This document shows, one piece after another, positions 9,017-18,552 of a stretch of 64,000 nt of DNA. Position numbers and translations under genes: made by a program. Position 1 is the stretch's first letter. Each line of letters starts with the position of its first letter. Origin of the DNA: Pseudomonas promysalinigenes (GTDB lineage: Bacteria > Pseudomonadota > Gammaproteobacteria > Pseudomonadales > Pseudomonadaceae); NCBI RefSeq assembly GCF_014269025.2, contig NZ_CP077094.1, positions 3,906,001 to 3,970,000 on the forward strand. The letters are read 5' to 3'. Below the pieces are notes generated by a model. The model searched no databases, was not told the origin of the DNA, and saw only the letters and a list, made by a program, of their open reading frames with translations.

Positions 9017-10519
9017 TCAGGCCTGTGGGCGCATGTGCGGGAACAGGATGACGTCGCGGATCGATGGCGAGTTGGTCAACAGCATCACCAGACGGTCGAT
9101 GCCGATGCCTTCACCAGCTGTCGGCGGCATGCCGTACTCCAGCGCGCGAACGAAATCGGCGTCGTAGTGCATGGCCTCATCGTCACCGGCGTCCTTTTCG
9201 GCAACCTGGGCCAGGAAGCGCTCGGCCTGATCTTCGGCGTCGTTGAGCTCGGAGTAGGCGTTGGCGATTTCACGGCCACCGATGAACAGCTCGAAGCGAT
9301 CGGTCACGGCGGGGTTTTCGTCATTGCGGCGGGCCAGCGGCGAAACTTCGAACGGGTACTCGGTGATGAAGTGCGGCTGCTCCAGCTTGTGCTCGACCAG
9401 CTCTTCGAAAATCATCACCTGCAGCTTGCCCAGGCCTTCGTGACCGAGCACCTTGGCACCGGCCTTCTTGGCGATCTCGCGGGCACGGTCGACGTCCTGC
9501 AGGTCGGCAGCGGTCAGCTCCGGGTTGTACTTGAGGATCGAGTCGAACACCGACAGACGGGCGAATGGCTCACCGAAGTGGAAGACCTTGTCGCCGTACG
9601 GCACGTCGGTGCTGCCCAGTACCAATTGCGCCAGCTCGCGGAACAGTTCCTCGGTGAGGTCCATGTTGTCGCGGTAGTCGGCGTAGGCCTGGTAGAACTC
9701 GAGCATGGTGAACTCAGGGTTGTGCCGGGTCGAAACGCCTTCGTTGCGGAAGTTGCGGTTGATCTCGAAGACCTTCTCGAAACCACCGACGACCAAGCGC
9801 TTGAGGTACAGCTCCGGCGCGATCCGCAGGAACATCGCCATGTCCAGGGCGTTGTGATGGGTTTCGAATGGCTTGGCCGCAGCCCCACCTGGAATGGTCT
9901 GCAACATCGGCGTTTCGACTTCGAGGAAGTCACGCTCGATGAGGAACTTGCGAATGTGCGAGATCACCTGCGACCGCACACGGAAGGTGTTGCGGGTTTC
10001 TTCGTTGACCATCAGGTCGACGTAACGCTGGCGGTAGCGTTGCTCGGTGTCGGTGAGGCCGTGGTGCTTGTCCGGCAGTGGGCGCAGCGACTTGGTCAGC
10101 AGGCGCACGTTGGTCATCTCGACGTACAGGTCGCCCTTACCGGAGCGGGCCAGGGTGCCTTCGGCGCTGATGATGTCGCCCAGGTCCCAGGTCTTGACGG
10201 CGGCCAGGGTCTCTTCCGGCAGGGTCTTGCGGTTGACGTAGACCTGGATGCGGCCGGTCATGTCCTGAATGACCATGAACGAGCCACGGTTGAGCATGAT
10301 GCGGCCGGCAACCTTGACCGGGATCGCGGCTGCTTCCAGCTCTTCCTTGGTCTTGTCCGCGTACTGCTTCTGCAGGTCGTTGCAGTAGCTGTCGCGACGG
10401 AAGTCGTTGGGGAAGGCATTGCCCTTGGCGCGCTCTGCGGCAAGTTTTTCCTTGCGCAGTGCGATCAGGGCGTTTTCTTCCTGTTGCAGGTCTTGCGATT
10501 CGGTCTTGAGGTCGCTCAT
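9017..10519 (-). CDS. lysS: Lysyl-tRNA synthetase, class II
   Basis: Charges tRNA-Lys with lysine using ATP. The 500-residue protein has an N-terminal OB-fold anticodon-binding domain (about 60-165) and a class II catalytic core. Motif 2 is seen as [18 protein letters not shown] and motif 3 as [11 protein letters not shown] near the C-terminus. The start MSDLKTES is the usual one. It follows prfB by 93 bp, an arrangement also found in E. coli, and ends at a clear terminator. The prfB-lysS gap contains two short hairpins (10548-10562 and 10569-10596). Confidence 0.97.
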   Translation of the reverse strand: MSDLKTESQDLQQEENALIALRKEKLAAERAKGNAFPNDFRRDSYCNDLQKQYADKTKEELEAAAIPVKVAGRIMLNRGSFMVIQDMTGRIQVYVNRKTLPEETLAAVKTWDLGDIISAEGTLARSGKGDLYVEMTNVRLLTKSLRPLPDKHHGLTDTEQRYRQRYVDLMVNEETRNTFRVRSQVISHIRKFLIERDFLEVETPMLQTIPGGAAAKPFETHHNALDMAMFLRIAPELYLKRLVVGGFEKVFEINRNFRNEGVSTRHNPEFTMLEFYQAYADYRDNMDLTEELFRELAQLVLGSTDVPYGDKVFHFGEPFARLSVFDSILKYNPELTAADLQDVDRAREIAKKAGAKVLGHEGLGKLQVMIFEELVEHKLEQPHFITEYPFEVSPLARRNDENPAVTDRFELFIGGREIANAYSELNDAEDQAERFLAQVAEKDAGDDEAMHYDADFVRALEYGMPPTAGEGIGIDRLVMLLTNSPSIRDVILFPHMRPQA

Positions 10520-10568
10520 GTCGTCATAGTTTCCATCAGGTATTCGTTGCCCTTTTCGGGCAGGGCAC

Positions 10569-10596
10569 GCGCTACCGGCAACTAACCAGGTAGCGC
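10569..10596 (-). other. Intercistronic hairpin between prfB and lysS
   Basis: An 8-bp perfect stem (10569-10576 with 10589-10596) lies just after the prfB stop, and a second small 5-bp stem (10548-10562) is nearer lysS. Neither is followed by a T-run, so these are more likely processing or stability structures than terminators. Confidence 0.4.
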
Positions 10597-10612
10597 GGCA
10601 GTGGTGTGCGGC

Positions 10613-11708
10613 TTACAGCCCCTGCTTGAGGCTCGCTTCCAGGTACTGGTCAAGGTCGCCATCCAGGACCTTCTGGCAATCACTGCGCTCCACGCCAGTG
10701 CGCAGGTCCTTGATACGCGAGTCATCCAGCACGTAGGAGCGGATCTGGTGGCCCCAGCCGATGTCCGACTTGCTGTCTTCAAGGGCTTGGGAGGCGGCGT
10801 TGCGTTTTTGCATTTCCAGCTCGTACAACTTGGCCCGCAGCATTTTCATGGCGGTGTCTTTGTTCGCGTGCTGGGAGCGTTCGTTCTGGCAAGCCACTAC
10901 GGTATTGGTCGGTACGTGGGTGATACGCACCGCCGAGTCGGTGGTGTTCACGTGCTGACCACCGGCACCGGAGGAACGGTAGGTGTCGATGCGCAGGTCG
11001 GACGGGTTGATCTCGATCTCGACCTTGTCGTCGATTTCGGGGGACACGAACACGGCCGAGAACGAAGTATGGCGACGGGCGCCGGAGTCGAACGGGCTCT
11101 TGCGCACCAAGCGGTGCACTCCGATCTCGGTGCGCAGCCAGCCGAAGGCATACTCACCCTTGATGTGCACGGTGGCACCCTTGATGCCGGCAACTTCGCC
11201 TTCGGACAACTCGATGATGGTGGCGTCGAAACCACGCTTGTCGGCCCAGCGCAGGTACATGCGCAGCAGGATGTTGGCCCAGTCCTGCGCCTCGGTGCCA
11301 CCGGAGCCGGCCTGGATGTCCAGGTAGGCGTTGTTCATGTCCATCTCGCCGCTGAACATGCGACGGAACTCGAGCTGGGCCAGGGATTCTTCCAGGGCTT
11401 GCAGTTCGGTCACGACATCGCTGACGGCGCCTTCGTCACCTTCCTCGACGGCCATGTCGAGCAGGTCCTTGCAGTCGGCCAGGCCGTTGGCCATGTTGTC
11501 CAGGGTCTCAACCACCTGGGCCAGCATGGCACGCTCGCGGCCCAGGGCCTGTGCGTATTCTGGCTTGTTCCAGACAGCAGCGTCTTCGAGCTCGCGGTTG
11601 ACTTCGATCAGGCGGTCATGCTTGTGATCGTAGTCAAAGATACCCCCGAATGGACAGGGAACGCTCGGTGAGGTCCTTGATGGTGTTCAGAATCGGTTGG
11701 ATTTCCAT
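10613..11708 (-). CDS. prfB: Peptide chain release factor 2, programmed +1 frameshift
   Basis: RF2 releases the nascent chain at UGA and UAA stops. Translation starts at ATG 11708 (MEIQPILN), reads 24 codons, and meets an in-frame TGA at 11636-11634. The site CGGGGG TAT CTT TGA C matches the RF2 autoregulatory frameshift: a Shine-Dalgarno-like G-run, CTT slippery codon and UGA followed by C. A +1 shift continues as DYDHKH and gives 364 residues in total. SPF, the stop-codon recognition tripeptide, and GGQ, the peptidyl-tRNA hydrolysis motif, are both present. A gene caller that ignores the shift would start too late, at 11527. Confidence 0.96.
11634..11650 (-). promoter_or_regulatory. prfB: RF2 programmed frameshift site
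   Basis: On the minus strand the order is G-run, TAT, CTT, TGA, C. Low RF2 slows UGA decoding and allows the ribosome to slip +1 on CTT, so RF2 controls its own synthesis. Confidence 0.95.
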
Positions 11709-11746
11709 GGGCTGGCTACTCGTGCGAATTCGGTGAAAAGCCCGCG

Positions 11747-11752
11747 AGTATA
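11747..11752 (-). promoter_or_regulatory. Candidate -10 box of the prfB-lysS promoter
   Basis: TATACT on the minus strand lies about 40 bp upstream of the prfB ATG. The -35 region 17 bp further upstream is weak (CTGCCG), so this is a tentative call. Confidence 0.4.
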
Positions 11753-11767
11753 ACCGATCCAGGGAGC

Positions 11768-11791
11768 GGCGGCAGCCCGTTGGGCGGCCGC
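11768..11791 (-). other. GC-rich hairpin after wspR
   Basis: A strong imperfect stem, GCGGC-GCCC with GGGC-GCCGC, lies 8 bp past the wspR stop. It lacks a T-run, so it would be an atypical terminator of the wsp operon. Confidence 0.4.
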
Positions 11792-11798
11792 ATCCGCC

Positions 11799-12803
11799 TC
11801 AGGCGATACCGACCTGGTTGCGCCCGCTGTTCTTGGCCAGATACAAACCCTTGTCTGCCGCTGAAATGAGTTGCCGGCAATGGCTGCCGATGGCCGGGAC
11901 CTGGGTGGCCAGCCCGATGCTCACGCTCAGGCGCGAGTCGGCTGCCGGCGCGTTGTGCGCAATGTTCAGCGCGAGCACGCTCTGGCGCAGTTTTTCGGCC
12001 ACCAGCCGCGCCCCGCCGGGCGAGGTATTGGGTAGCACCAGGGCGAACTCTTCGCCGCCGTAGCGCGCCGGCAAGTCGGTCGGACGTGAGCAGGAGCCGC
12101 GAATGGCTTCGGCCACCTGGCGCAACGCCTCGTCACCAGCCAGGTGGCCGAAGCTGTCGTTGAAGACTTTGAAGTAGTCGACATCGATCATCAGCAGCGA
12201 CAATTGCTGCTGTTCACGCATTGCCCTGCGCCATTCAAGCTCCAGGTACTCATCGAAATGGCGACGGTTGGACAACCCGGTCAGGCCGTCGGAATTCATC
12301 AGGCGCTGCAACATCAGGTTGCTGTCGAGCAACTGCTGCTGGCTCACGCGCAGGGCGCGGTAGGCCTCGTCGCGCTGCAGCAGGGTCAAGTAGGAGCGCG
12401 AGTGGTAGCGGATGCGCGCCACCAGTTCGATGTTGTCGGGCAGCTTGACCAGGTAATCGTTGGCCCCGGCGGCGAACGCTGCGCTCTTGACCAGCGGGTC
12501 TTCCTTGGTCGACAGGACGATGATCGGAATGTCCTGGGTGGCCGGGTTGTTGCGGTACTCGCGCACCAGGGTCAGGCCGTCCAGGCCAGGCATGATCAAG
12601 TCCTGCAGGATGACCGTAGGCTTGATGCGCATGGCCTGTGCCACCGCCTGGTGCGGGTCGGAACAGAAGTGGAAGTCGATGTTGTCTTCCTGGGCCAGGC
12701 CACGTCGCACCGCTTCACCGATCATCGCCTGGTCGTCTACCAGAAGCACCATGGCCGAATTCTCGTCCGGTGTCGTGAAACCCTCGATCGGTAGATCAAT
12801 CAT
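11799..12803 (-). CDS. wspR: Diguanylate cyclase response regulator WspR
   Basis: Output of the Wsp surface-sensing pathway; makes cyclic di-GMP from two GTP when phosphorylated by WspE. A receiver domain (about 18-135) has its phospho-acceptor Asp in [17 protein letters not shown] domain (about 170-334) has the active-site GGEEF and, five residues before it, the inhibitory RxxD site (RPTD), so product inhibition should be intact. It is the last gene of the wsp cluster, about 50 bp after wspF. The start MIDLP at 12803 has a GGTGA upstream. Confidence 0.95.
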   Translation of the reverse strand: MIDLPIEGFTTPDENSAMVLLVDDQAMIGEAVRRGLAQEDNIDFHFCSDPHQAVAQAMRIKPTVILQDLIMPGLDGLTLVREYRNNPATQDIPIIVLSTKEDPLVKSAAFAAGANDYLVKLPDNIELVARIRYHSRSYLTLLQRDEAYRALRVSQQQLLDSNLMLQRLMNSDGLTGLSNRRHFDEYLELEWRRAMREQQQLSLLMIDVDYFKVFNDSFGHLAGDEALRQVAEAIRGSCSRPTDLPARYGGEEFALVLPNTSPGGARLVAEKLRQSVLALNIAHNAPAADSRLSVSIGLATQVPAIGSHCRQLISAADKGLYLAKNSGRNQVGIA

Positions 12804-12854
12804 CGGACGTCACCCGATCACTATGGCCTGGCTGACGCGATTCTATACGTATCG

Positions 12855-13868
12855 TCATTTTGCAAAGATTTCCATCAAGCGCCCGGCAATTCGCTCGAGC
12901 GGGCGGATTTCTACCGCTGCGTCAATCGCCGCAGCGGCCTTGGGCATGCCATAGACGGCGCTGCTGGCCTGGTCCTGAGCAATCGTCATGAAGCCTTGCT
13001 GGCGCATCAGCTTCAGGCCTTGGGCGCCATCACGGCCCATACCGGTGAGTAGTACACCCACCGCTTCGCCGTTCCAGTAACGCGCCACACTCTCGAAAAA
13101 CACATCGATAGAAGGCCGGTAGATTTCGTTGACCGGTTCGGCAGTGTAGGCCAACTGGCCGCCCTGTAGCAGCCGGATGTGGTGATTGGTGCCTGCCAGC
13201 AGCACTTGCCCAGGCTGTGGCGGCTCGCCTTCGCGCGCCAGGCGCACGGGCAACCCGCTGGCACTGGCCAGCCACTCGGCCATGCCCGCGGCGAATACCT
13301 GGTCAACATGCTGGACCAGCACGATCGAGGCCGGGAAATCGCGTGGCAGCCCCTTGAGCAATACCTCCAGCGCAGCCGGCCCTCCCGCGGACGAACCGAT
13401 TGCCACCAGAGCACAGCGCCGTGAGGCCTCGCGCATCGGCGCCGACACCGGCTTGCTCGGCCCGCAGCGCTGCTGGCCGATCAGCCAACCAATGTTGAGG
13501 ATCTTGCGCAGCAAAGGTGCTGCAGCCTCGCGCGCATCGCCAGCCCCGAGTGCCGGAGTGTCGACCACATCCAGCGCGCCGTGGCCCATGGCTTCGAACA
13601 CCCGGTGCACATTCTGCTTGCGATCGACGGTGACGATGACGATGGCGCAGGGGGATTCGGCCATGATGCGCCGGGTAGCCTCCACACCATCCATCACCGG
13701 CATGATCAGATCCATGAGAATCAAATCGGGGGTGTCCTCGGCGCACTTGCGCACGGCTTCGGCACCATTGCCGGCCACCCAGGCCACCTGATGGGCAGGC
13801 TCGAACGCCAGTGCTCGACGCAACGCCTCTACGGCCATGGGCATATCGTTGACGATGGCAACTTTCAT
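12855..13868 (-). CDS. wspF: Methylesterase response regulator WspF (CheB-like)
   Basis: Removes methyl groups from the WspA receptor and so resets the pathway; loss of WspF is known to lock WspR on. The receiver domain has its Asp in LILMDLIMPVMDG. The C-terminal CheB esterase domain shows the Ser in IGSSAGGP, His in LVQHVD and Asp in TGMGRDGAQ, so the catalytic triad is intact. The N-terminal pocket reads VNDM rather than the usual DD, as in other WspF proteins. Its ATG overlaps the wspE stop (ATGA). Confidence 0.95.
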   Translation of the reverse strand: MKVAIVNDMPMAVEALRRALAFEPAHQVAWVAGNGAEAVRKCAEDTPDLILMDLIMPVMDGVEATRRIMAESPCAIVIVTVDRKQNVHRVFEAMGHGALDVVDTPALGAGDAREAAAPLLRKILNIGWLIGQQRCGPSKPVSAPMREASRRCALVAIGSSAGGPAALEVLLKGLPRDFPASIVLVQHVDQVFAAGMAEWLASASGLPVRLAREGEPPQPGQVLLAGTNHHIRLLQGGQLAYTAEPVNEIYRPSIDVFFESVARYWNGEAVGVLLTGMGRDGAQGLKLMRQQGFMTIAQDQASSAVYGMPKAAAAIDAAVEIRPLERIAGRLMEIFAK

Positions 13869-16141
13869 CCCTGAGCACTCCCGATCAGTTCCACCACGGC
13901 ATCGAGCAACGCATCGTCGTGGAAGCTAGCCTTCGCCAAATAGTAGTCGGCGCCAGCATCGAGGCCGCGTCGACGATCTTCCTCACGATCCTTGTACGAC
14001 ACCACCATCACCGGCAACGACTGCAACCGTTGGTCGCGACGCACCAGGGTGACCAGCTCGATACCATCCATGCGCGGCATATCGATGTCGGTGATCAGCA
14101 GGTCGAAGGTTTCGTTGCGCAGGGCATTCCAGCCATCCATGCCATCCACCGCCACTGCCACGTCGTAGCCTCGGTTGCTCAGCAGCTTACGTTGCAGCTC
14201 GCGCACGGTGAGCGAATCGTCCACGACCAGAACGCGCTTGCGGCTGGCACCTCGCGCGCCCTGTACGCCATGCTCGATGCGTTCAAGGCGGCCGGTGCTC
14301 AGCAGTTTTTCGACCGAGCGCAGCAGGTCTTCGACATCCACGATCAATACCACCGAGCCGTCGTCCAGCAGCGCCCCGGCAGAGATGTCCTGAACCTTGC
14401 CCAGGCGCGGGTCCAGCGGCATGACCACCAGCACCCGCTCGCCCACCAGGCGCTCCACGGCAACGCCATAGAGCTGCTCGCGTTCACGGATCACCACCAC
14501 CCTCAGGCTGCTCGCCTCACCTTGTACTGTCGGTCGATTGAGCAACTGGCTTGCCGCGACCAGGCCGATATGGCGACCCTCGTGCCAGAAGTGCTGGCGG
14601 CCTTCGATTTGTACGATGTCATCGGCCGCCACTTCCAGCGTGCGCTCGATGTGCGCCAGCGGGAACGCGTAAGCCTCGTCACCCACCTCCACCACCAGAC
14701 TGCGTACCACCGACAGGGTCAGCGGCACTTCAAGCTGGAAACGGCAACCCTGGCCCGGCACCTGGCTCAGCCCGATCGAGCCGCGCAGTTCGCGCACCAT
14801 GTGCTGCACCGCGTCCAGGCCGACGCCACGCCCCGACACCTCGGTGACCTTGTCACGCAGGCTGAAGCCGGGCAGGAACAGGAAACTGAGCAGCTCCTCT
14901 TCGCTCATCTGCGCCACGGTGTCGGCTGGCGACAGGCCGCGCTCGACGATATTGCGTTTCAGGCGCTCAAGGTCGATACCGGCACCGTCGTCGCTCAGTT
15001 CCAGCATCAGCAGCCCGGCCTGGTGCGAAGCACGCAGGCGGATGGTGCCTGTTTCCGGCTTGCGCGCCAGCAAGCGCCGCTCAGGCAGCTCGACGCCATG
15101 GTCTACCGCATTACGCAGCAAATGGGTCAGTGGTGCTTCGAGCTTCTCCAGCACATCGCGATCGACCTGGGTTTTCTCACCTTCGATCTGCAATTGCACC
15201 TGCTTACCCAGCGACCGGCCCAGGTCGCGGACCATGCGGCTTTGCCCGGTGAGAACGTCGGCAAAGGGGCGCATACGGCAAGCCAAAGCCGTGTCATAAA
15301 GCAATTGGGCGCGCTGGCTGGCCTGCCAGCCGAATTCATCCAGGTCGGCGGCCTGCTGCTGCAGGATCTGCTGCGTTTCCAGCAGCAGGCGCTGGGTCTG
15401 GGCCAGCGCGTCGAGTACTTCGGGGCTCTGGCCGCTGGCTTCGAGCTGTGTTTTCAAGCCGTCCAGCGCCCGCATGCCTTGCCCGTGCATGCGTTTAAGG
15501 CGCTGCAAGGTAGCCAGGTAAGGCTTGAGTCGCTGGGTTTCGACCAGCGACTTGCTCGACAGGTCGAGCAGGCTGTTCAGGCGGTCGGCGGTCACGCGCA
15601 ACACTCGCTCACCGCCCTCCCCGGCGCGTTTGCCGGACTTGCGCGGCACCGCAGCCTCAGCCTCGGCTTCAATGGCCGGCAGCGCCGAGGCTGGGGGGGA
15701 CAGTGGGGCATCGGGCACAGTAGGCGCCAAGGGCGGCGCAGCCGGCGCAGCGCCGGGGTCCAGCAAGCTGGCCATCTGCTGGAGGAACGCCGGCACCAGC
15801 GCCTCGCCGTTTGGGTCGCCGGGCGTGGCGATGTGCATCAGCAAATCGGTGCCACGCAGCAAGGCATCGATGTGTTCGGCACGCAATAGCAATCGACCTT
15901 CCTGAGCCGCGACCAGGCAATCTTCCATGACATGGGCAACACTCACACCGGCATCGATGCCGACAATGCGCGCAGCACCTTTGAGCGAATGCGCCGCACG
16001 CATGCAGGCTTCCAACTGGTCGGCCTGGGCCGGGTCGCGCTCCAGCGCCATCAGCCCAGCACTGAGTACCTGAGTCTGAGCTTCAGCCTCCAGGCTGAAC
16101 AGTTCGAGCAGCGATGCGTCGCGCATTTGCTCTGGGGTCAT
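13865..16141 (-). CDS. wspE: Hybrid chemotaxis-type histidine kinase WspE (CheA-like)
   Basis: Autophosphorylates on a His-phosphotransfer domain and passes phosphate to WspR and WspF. In the 758 residues: Hpt domain with His51 in RAAHSLKGAA, a linker rich in Ala and Pro, dimerisation helix, HATPase domain with LLRNAVDHGVE, CheW-like domain, and a C-terminal receiver with LLITDIDMPRMDG. The start is ATG 16141, which overlaps the wspD stop; the longer frame from 16210 only adds residues inside wspD. Intact throughout. Confidence 0.95.
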   Translation of the reverse strand: MTPEQMRDASLLELFSLEAEAQTQVLSAGLMALERDPAQADQLEACMRAAHSLKGAARIVGIDAGVSVAHVMEDCLVAAQEGRLLLRAEHIDALLRGTDLLMHIATPGDPNGEALVPAFLQQMASLLDPGAAPAAPPLAPTVPDAPLSPPASALPAIEAEAEAAVPRKSGKRAGEGGERVLRVTADRLNSLLDLSSKSLVETQRLKPYLATLQRLKRMHGQGMRALDGLKTQLEASGQSPEVLDALAQTQRLLLETQQILQQQAADLDEFGWQASQRAQLLYDTALACRMRPFADVLTGQSRMVRDLGRSLGKQVQLQIEGEKTQVDRDVLEKLEAPLTHLLRNAVDHGVELPERRLLARKPETGTIRLRASHQAGLLMLELSDDGAGIDLERLKRNIVERGLSPADTVAQMSEEELLSFLFLPGFSLRDKVTEVSGRGVGLDAVQHMVRELRGSIGLSQVPGQGCRFQLEVPLTLSVVRSLVVEVGDEAYAFPLAHIERTLEVAADDIVQIEGRQHFWHEGRHIGLVAASQLLNRPTVQGEASSLRVVVIREREQLYGVAVERLVGERVLVVMPLDPRLGKVQDISAGALLDDGSVVLIVDVEDLLRSVEKLLSTGRLERIEHGVQGARGASRKRVLVVDDSLTVRELQRKLLSNRGYDVAVAVDGMDGWNALRNETFDLLITDIDMPRMDGIELVTLVRRDQRLQSLPVMVVSYKDREEDRRRGLDAGADYYLAKASFHDDALLDAVVELIGSAQG

Positions 16142-16803
16142 GACAGGCTCCGCTGCACGGCAGACAGTAATTGCTGGTCGTCCAGCACCCGCACACTGCG
16201 CCCGCGCCACTGCAGCACTGCGGCTGTGAAGGGTGCGGCATCCTCATCGGCACCCAGCAGCGCGCTATCGAGGCGGTGAATACCGTCGATCTCGTCGACC
16301 GCCAGCACCACAGGCCCGCCTGACGCCGCCAGGATCAACATGCGCGGCATGGACCGGCCGCTCTGCGCAGGGTCCGAAGCCCGGTCAACTCCAAGCAGCT
16401 CACCCAAAGACAGACATGGCACCAACGCACCGCGCACGTTGGCTACCCCTTTCAGTACCCGCGAACGTTGGTGCGGCAGCGAATGCACAGGTTGCACAGG
16501 GGCGATCTCGGCCAGGCAGGCGGTGGCCATAGCCAGCCACTCCTCGCCCAGGCGGAACAGCAGCAGCGAACGGCCAGCACAGGGTTCGGCAGGAGCATCT
16601 ACGTGGGCCAGGTCAGCGTCGATCAACGCAAAACGGTCGAGCAGGCGCGTGGCCGCCGCCGAATAGACTTCGCAGTTGCGGCAATGAATGTGTCGTGCCA
16701 GCAGCGGACACGCTTTGTTGCCGTGTACACCAATGCGGTTCCAACAATCGTCAATACGTTCGTCGTCCACGGCCATCAGCTCGACCGCGTGTTCATCTTT
16801 CAT
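16138..16803 (-). CDS. wspD: CheW-like coupling protein WspD
   Basis: One of two adaptors that link the WspA receptor to WspE. The C-terminal half of the 221 residues is a CheW domain; the N-terminal about 65 residues carry a Cys/His-rich stretch (CPLLARHIHCRNCEV), as seen in WspD proteins. ATGA overlaps at both ends, with wspC upstream and wspE downstream, imply strict co-translation. Confidence 0.92.
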   Translation of the reverse strand: MKDEHAVELMAVDDERIDDCWNRIGVHGNKACPLLARHIHCRNCEVYSAAATRLLDRFALIDADLAHVDAPAEPCAGRSLLLFRLGEEWLAMATACLAEIAPVQPVHSLPHQRSRVLKGVANVRGALVPCLSLGELLGVDRASDPAQSGRSMPRMLILAASGGPVVLAVDEIDGIHRLDSALLGADEDAAPFTAAVLQWRGRSVRVLDDQQLLSAVQRSLS

Positions 16804-18044
16804 CGTTCAGACTCCCGGCCAACTCGCGCCGCCCGTTCCTGCAGGCGACGGGCCCCAACATCGTCACCCTGGGCAGCCAACAGCGTGGCCAGGTGCAGCA
16901 ATGCCTCAGGATGCTGAGGCTCCAGATAAAGGGCTTTGCGGTAATGTGTAAGCGCTTGCTGTGCATCACCTTCGGTGTCGCTGAGCAGCCCCAGCCAATA
17001 GTAAACCTGGGCTGTCGGCGCGAACTGCCGCAGGTAGCGCTGGCAACTGGCACGGGCCTGGGAGCTGTCGCCGGCATTGGCCTGCCTGGCAATGGCGGCC
17101 AGTAACTCGCTCTCGCTCTCACGTGGCTGCACGGGTGCTGGCGCAGGCCCAGTGGCACGCACCGGCCAAGCGGGAACCCGCGTCGGACGGCTTGGGGTAA
17201 TAGGCTGGGCAACAGGCTTGATCGGCAGGGCCGGCGCTGGTGGTGCATCGGCCGCTTGCCGCACGTAGGCAAACGACTGCGCGATACCCAAAGGCCGCAT
17301 CCCCAATCGCGCCAGCAGGCTGCCCTCGGCAGGGCCAATGAAAAGCACCCCCTGGGGTTGCGCAAGGCGCTTGAGCACCTCGAACACCCGCTGCTGGGTG
17401 GCCAGGTCGAAGTAGATCAGCAGGTTGCGGCAGAACACGAAGTCGTACTGGCCATTGCGGCTGGCGAGCGCCGGATCGAGCACGTTGCCCACACTGAGGC
17501 TGACTTGCCGGCGTACCTTCTGATCCAGCTGATGGCCATCATCGCACACGTGGAAGTGGCGCTCGCGGAACGACAGCTCACTGCCACGAAACGAGTTGCG
17601 CCCATATGACCCCTTCACGCCTTTGGCAACCGAAGTTGGGCTGATGTCGATCCCGTCGATGTGAAAGTCGAGAGGGCTCAGGCCCGCGTCGAGCAGCGCC
17701 ATGGCAAGCGAGTACGGCTCTTCGCCGGTGGAGCACGGCAAGCTGAGCAGACGCAATGGCCGCTCGCCAGCCAATTCGGCCAAGCGTTTGTGGGCCAGCC
17801 CTACCAAAGCGCTGAACGATTCGGGGTAGCGGAAAAACCAGGTTTCCGGAACGATCACGGCCTCGATCAGCGCCTGCTGCTCATCGGGCGATTGCTGCAG
17901 GCGTACCCAATAATCATCGAGGTCGGCGGCCTGAATCGCCACACAACGCTGGCTCAGGGCCCGTTCGACCATTGCCACGCCCACCGACTCGACATCCAGG
18001 CCGATGCGCTCCTGCAGGAAGCGGAAGAACCGTTGCGCGTTCAT
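16800..18044 (-). CDS. wspC: CheR-like methyltransferase with TPR, WspC
   Basis: Methylates the WspA receptor using S-adenosylmethionine. The first about 270 residues are a CheR methyltransferase domain with the SAM-binding LSLPCSTGEEPYSLAM and VFCRNLLIYF. A proline-rich linker follows, then a C-terminal tetratricopeptide segment (YYWLGLL, HPEALLHLA). The TPR tail is characteristic of WspC and absent from classical CheR. It overlaps wspB upstream and wspD downstream by 4 nt. Confidence 0.93.
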   Translation of the reverse strand: MNAQRFFRFLQERIGLDVESVGVAMVERALSQRCVAIQAADLDDYWVRLQQSPDEQQALIEAVIVPETWFFRYPESFSALVGLAHKRLAELAGERPLRLLSLPCSTGEEPYSLAMALLDAGLSPLDFHIDGIDISPTSVAKGVKGSYGRNSFRGSELSFRERHFHVCDDGHQLDQKVRRQVSLSVGNVLDPALASRNGQYDFVFCRNLLIYFDLATQQRVFEVLKRLAQPQGVLFIGPAEGSLLARLGMRPLGIAQSFAYVRQAADAPPAPALPIKPVAQPITPSRPTRVPAWPVRATGPAPAPVQPRESESELLAAIARQANAGDSSQARASCQRYLRQFAPTAQVYYWLGLLSDTEGDAQQALTHYRKALYLEPQHPEALLHLATLLAAQGDDVGARRLQERAARVGRESER

Positions 18045-18547
18045 GGCAATACCTGCCCTGGCGCACCGGGGAACAACGATGCGCGCACAGCGTCGGTCAG
18101 CAGGTCATCCACCTCGATGCGTTGCAACAAGCCCTGGGCATCTTGACGCACCGGGCCCAGGTACGGCGCGTTGCCGCCATCCAGGCCATACGGTTGGAAC
18201 TCGTCCGCCTGGCAACGCAGGGTCTCTGTGGCCTGCTCGAGAATCAGCCCCAGCACATGCTCACCGCGGTAACGCACCAGTACCAGGCGGGTACTGGCAC
18301 GCTCGGCGGCGGGCTGGGCGAAGCTCAATGCGCTGAGGTCGACCACAGGCACCAGGTTGCCGCGATGCGCCAGTATGCCGGCGACCCAAGCCGGCGCCTG
18401 GGCAATCGGTTTCAAGGTGCGCCGGGGCAGCACCTCTATCACTTGGCGAACGTCCAGGGCAAAACGCTGCTGGTTGAGGCGAAACTGCAGATACAGTGTG
18501 CCCTTGGCGCTGGGTGTGACTGGCGGCTGGGCATGCAGGTGGTTCAT
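18041..18547 (-). CDS. wspB: CheW-like coupling protein WspB
   Basis: A 168-residue CheW-domain adaptor connecting WspA to WspE. The domain begins at about residue 18 (LQFRLNQQRFALDV) and contains the conserved GILAHRGNLVPVVDL. It starts 5 bp after the wspA stop and overlaps wspC by 4 nt. Confidence 0.93.
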   Translation of the reverse strand: MNHLHAQPPVTPSAKGTLYLQFRLNQQRFALDVRQVIEVLPRRTLKPIAQAPAWVAGILAHRGNLVPVVDLSALSFAQPAAERASTRLVLVRYRGEHVLGLILEQATETLRCQADEFQPYGLDGGNAPYLGPVRQDAQGLLQRIEVDDLLTDAVRASLFPGAPGQVLP

Positions 18548-18552
18548 GGCAC

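Noticed and set aside
9035..10585. Long plus-strand frame opposite lysS
   Set aside because: Antisense shadow of lysS with no recognisable domain.
13919..15889. Long plus-strand frame opposite wspE
   Set aside because: Antisense shadow; wspE has intact Hpt, kinase, CheW and receiver motifs.
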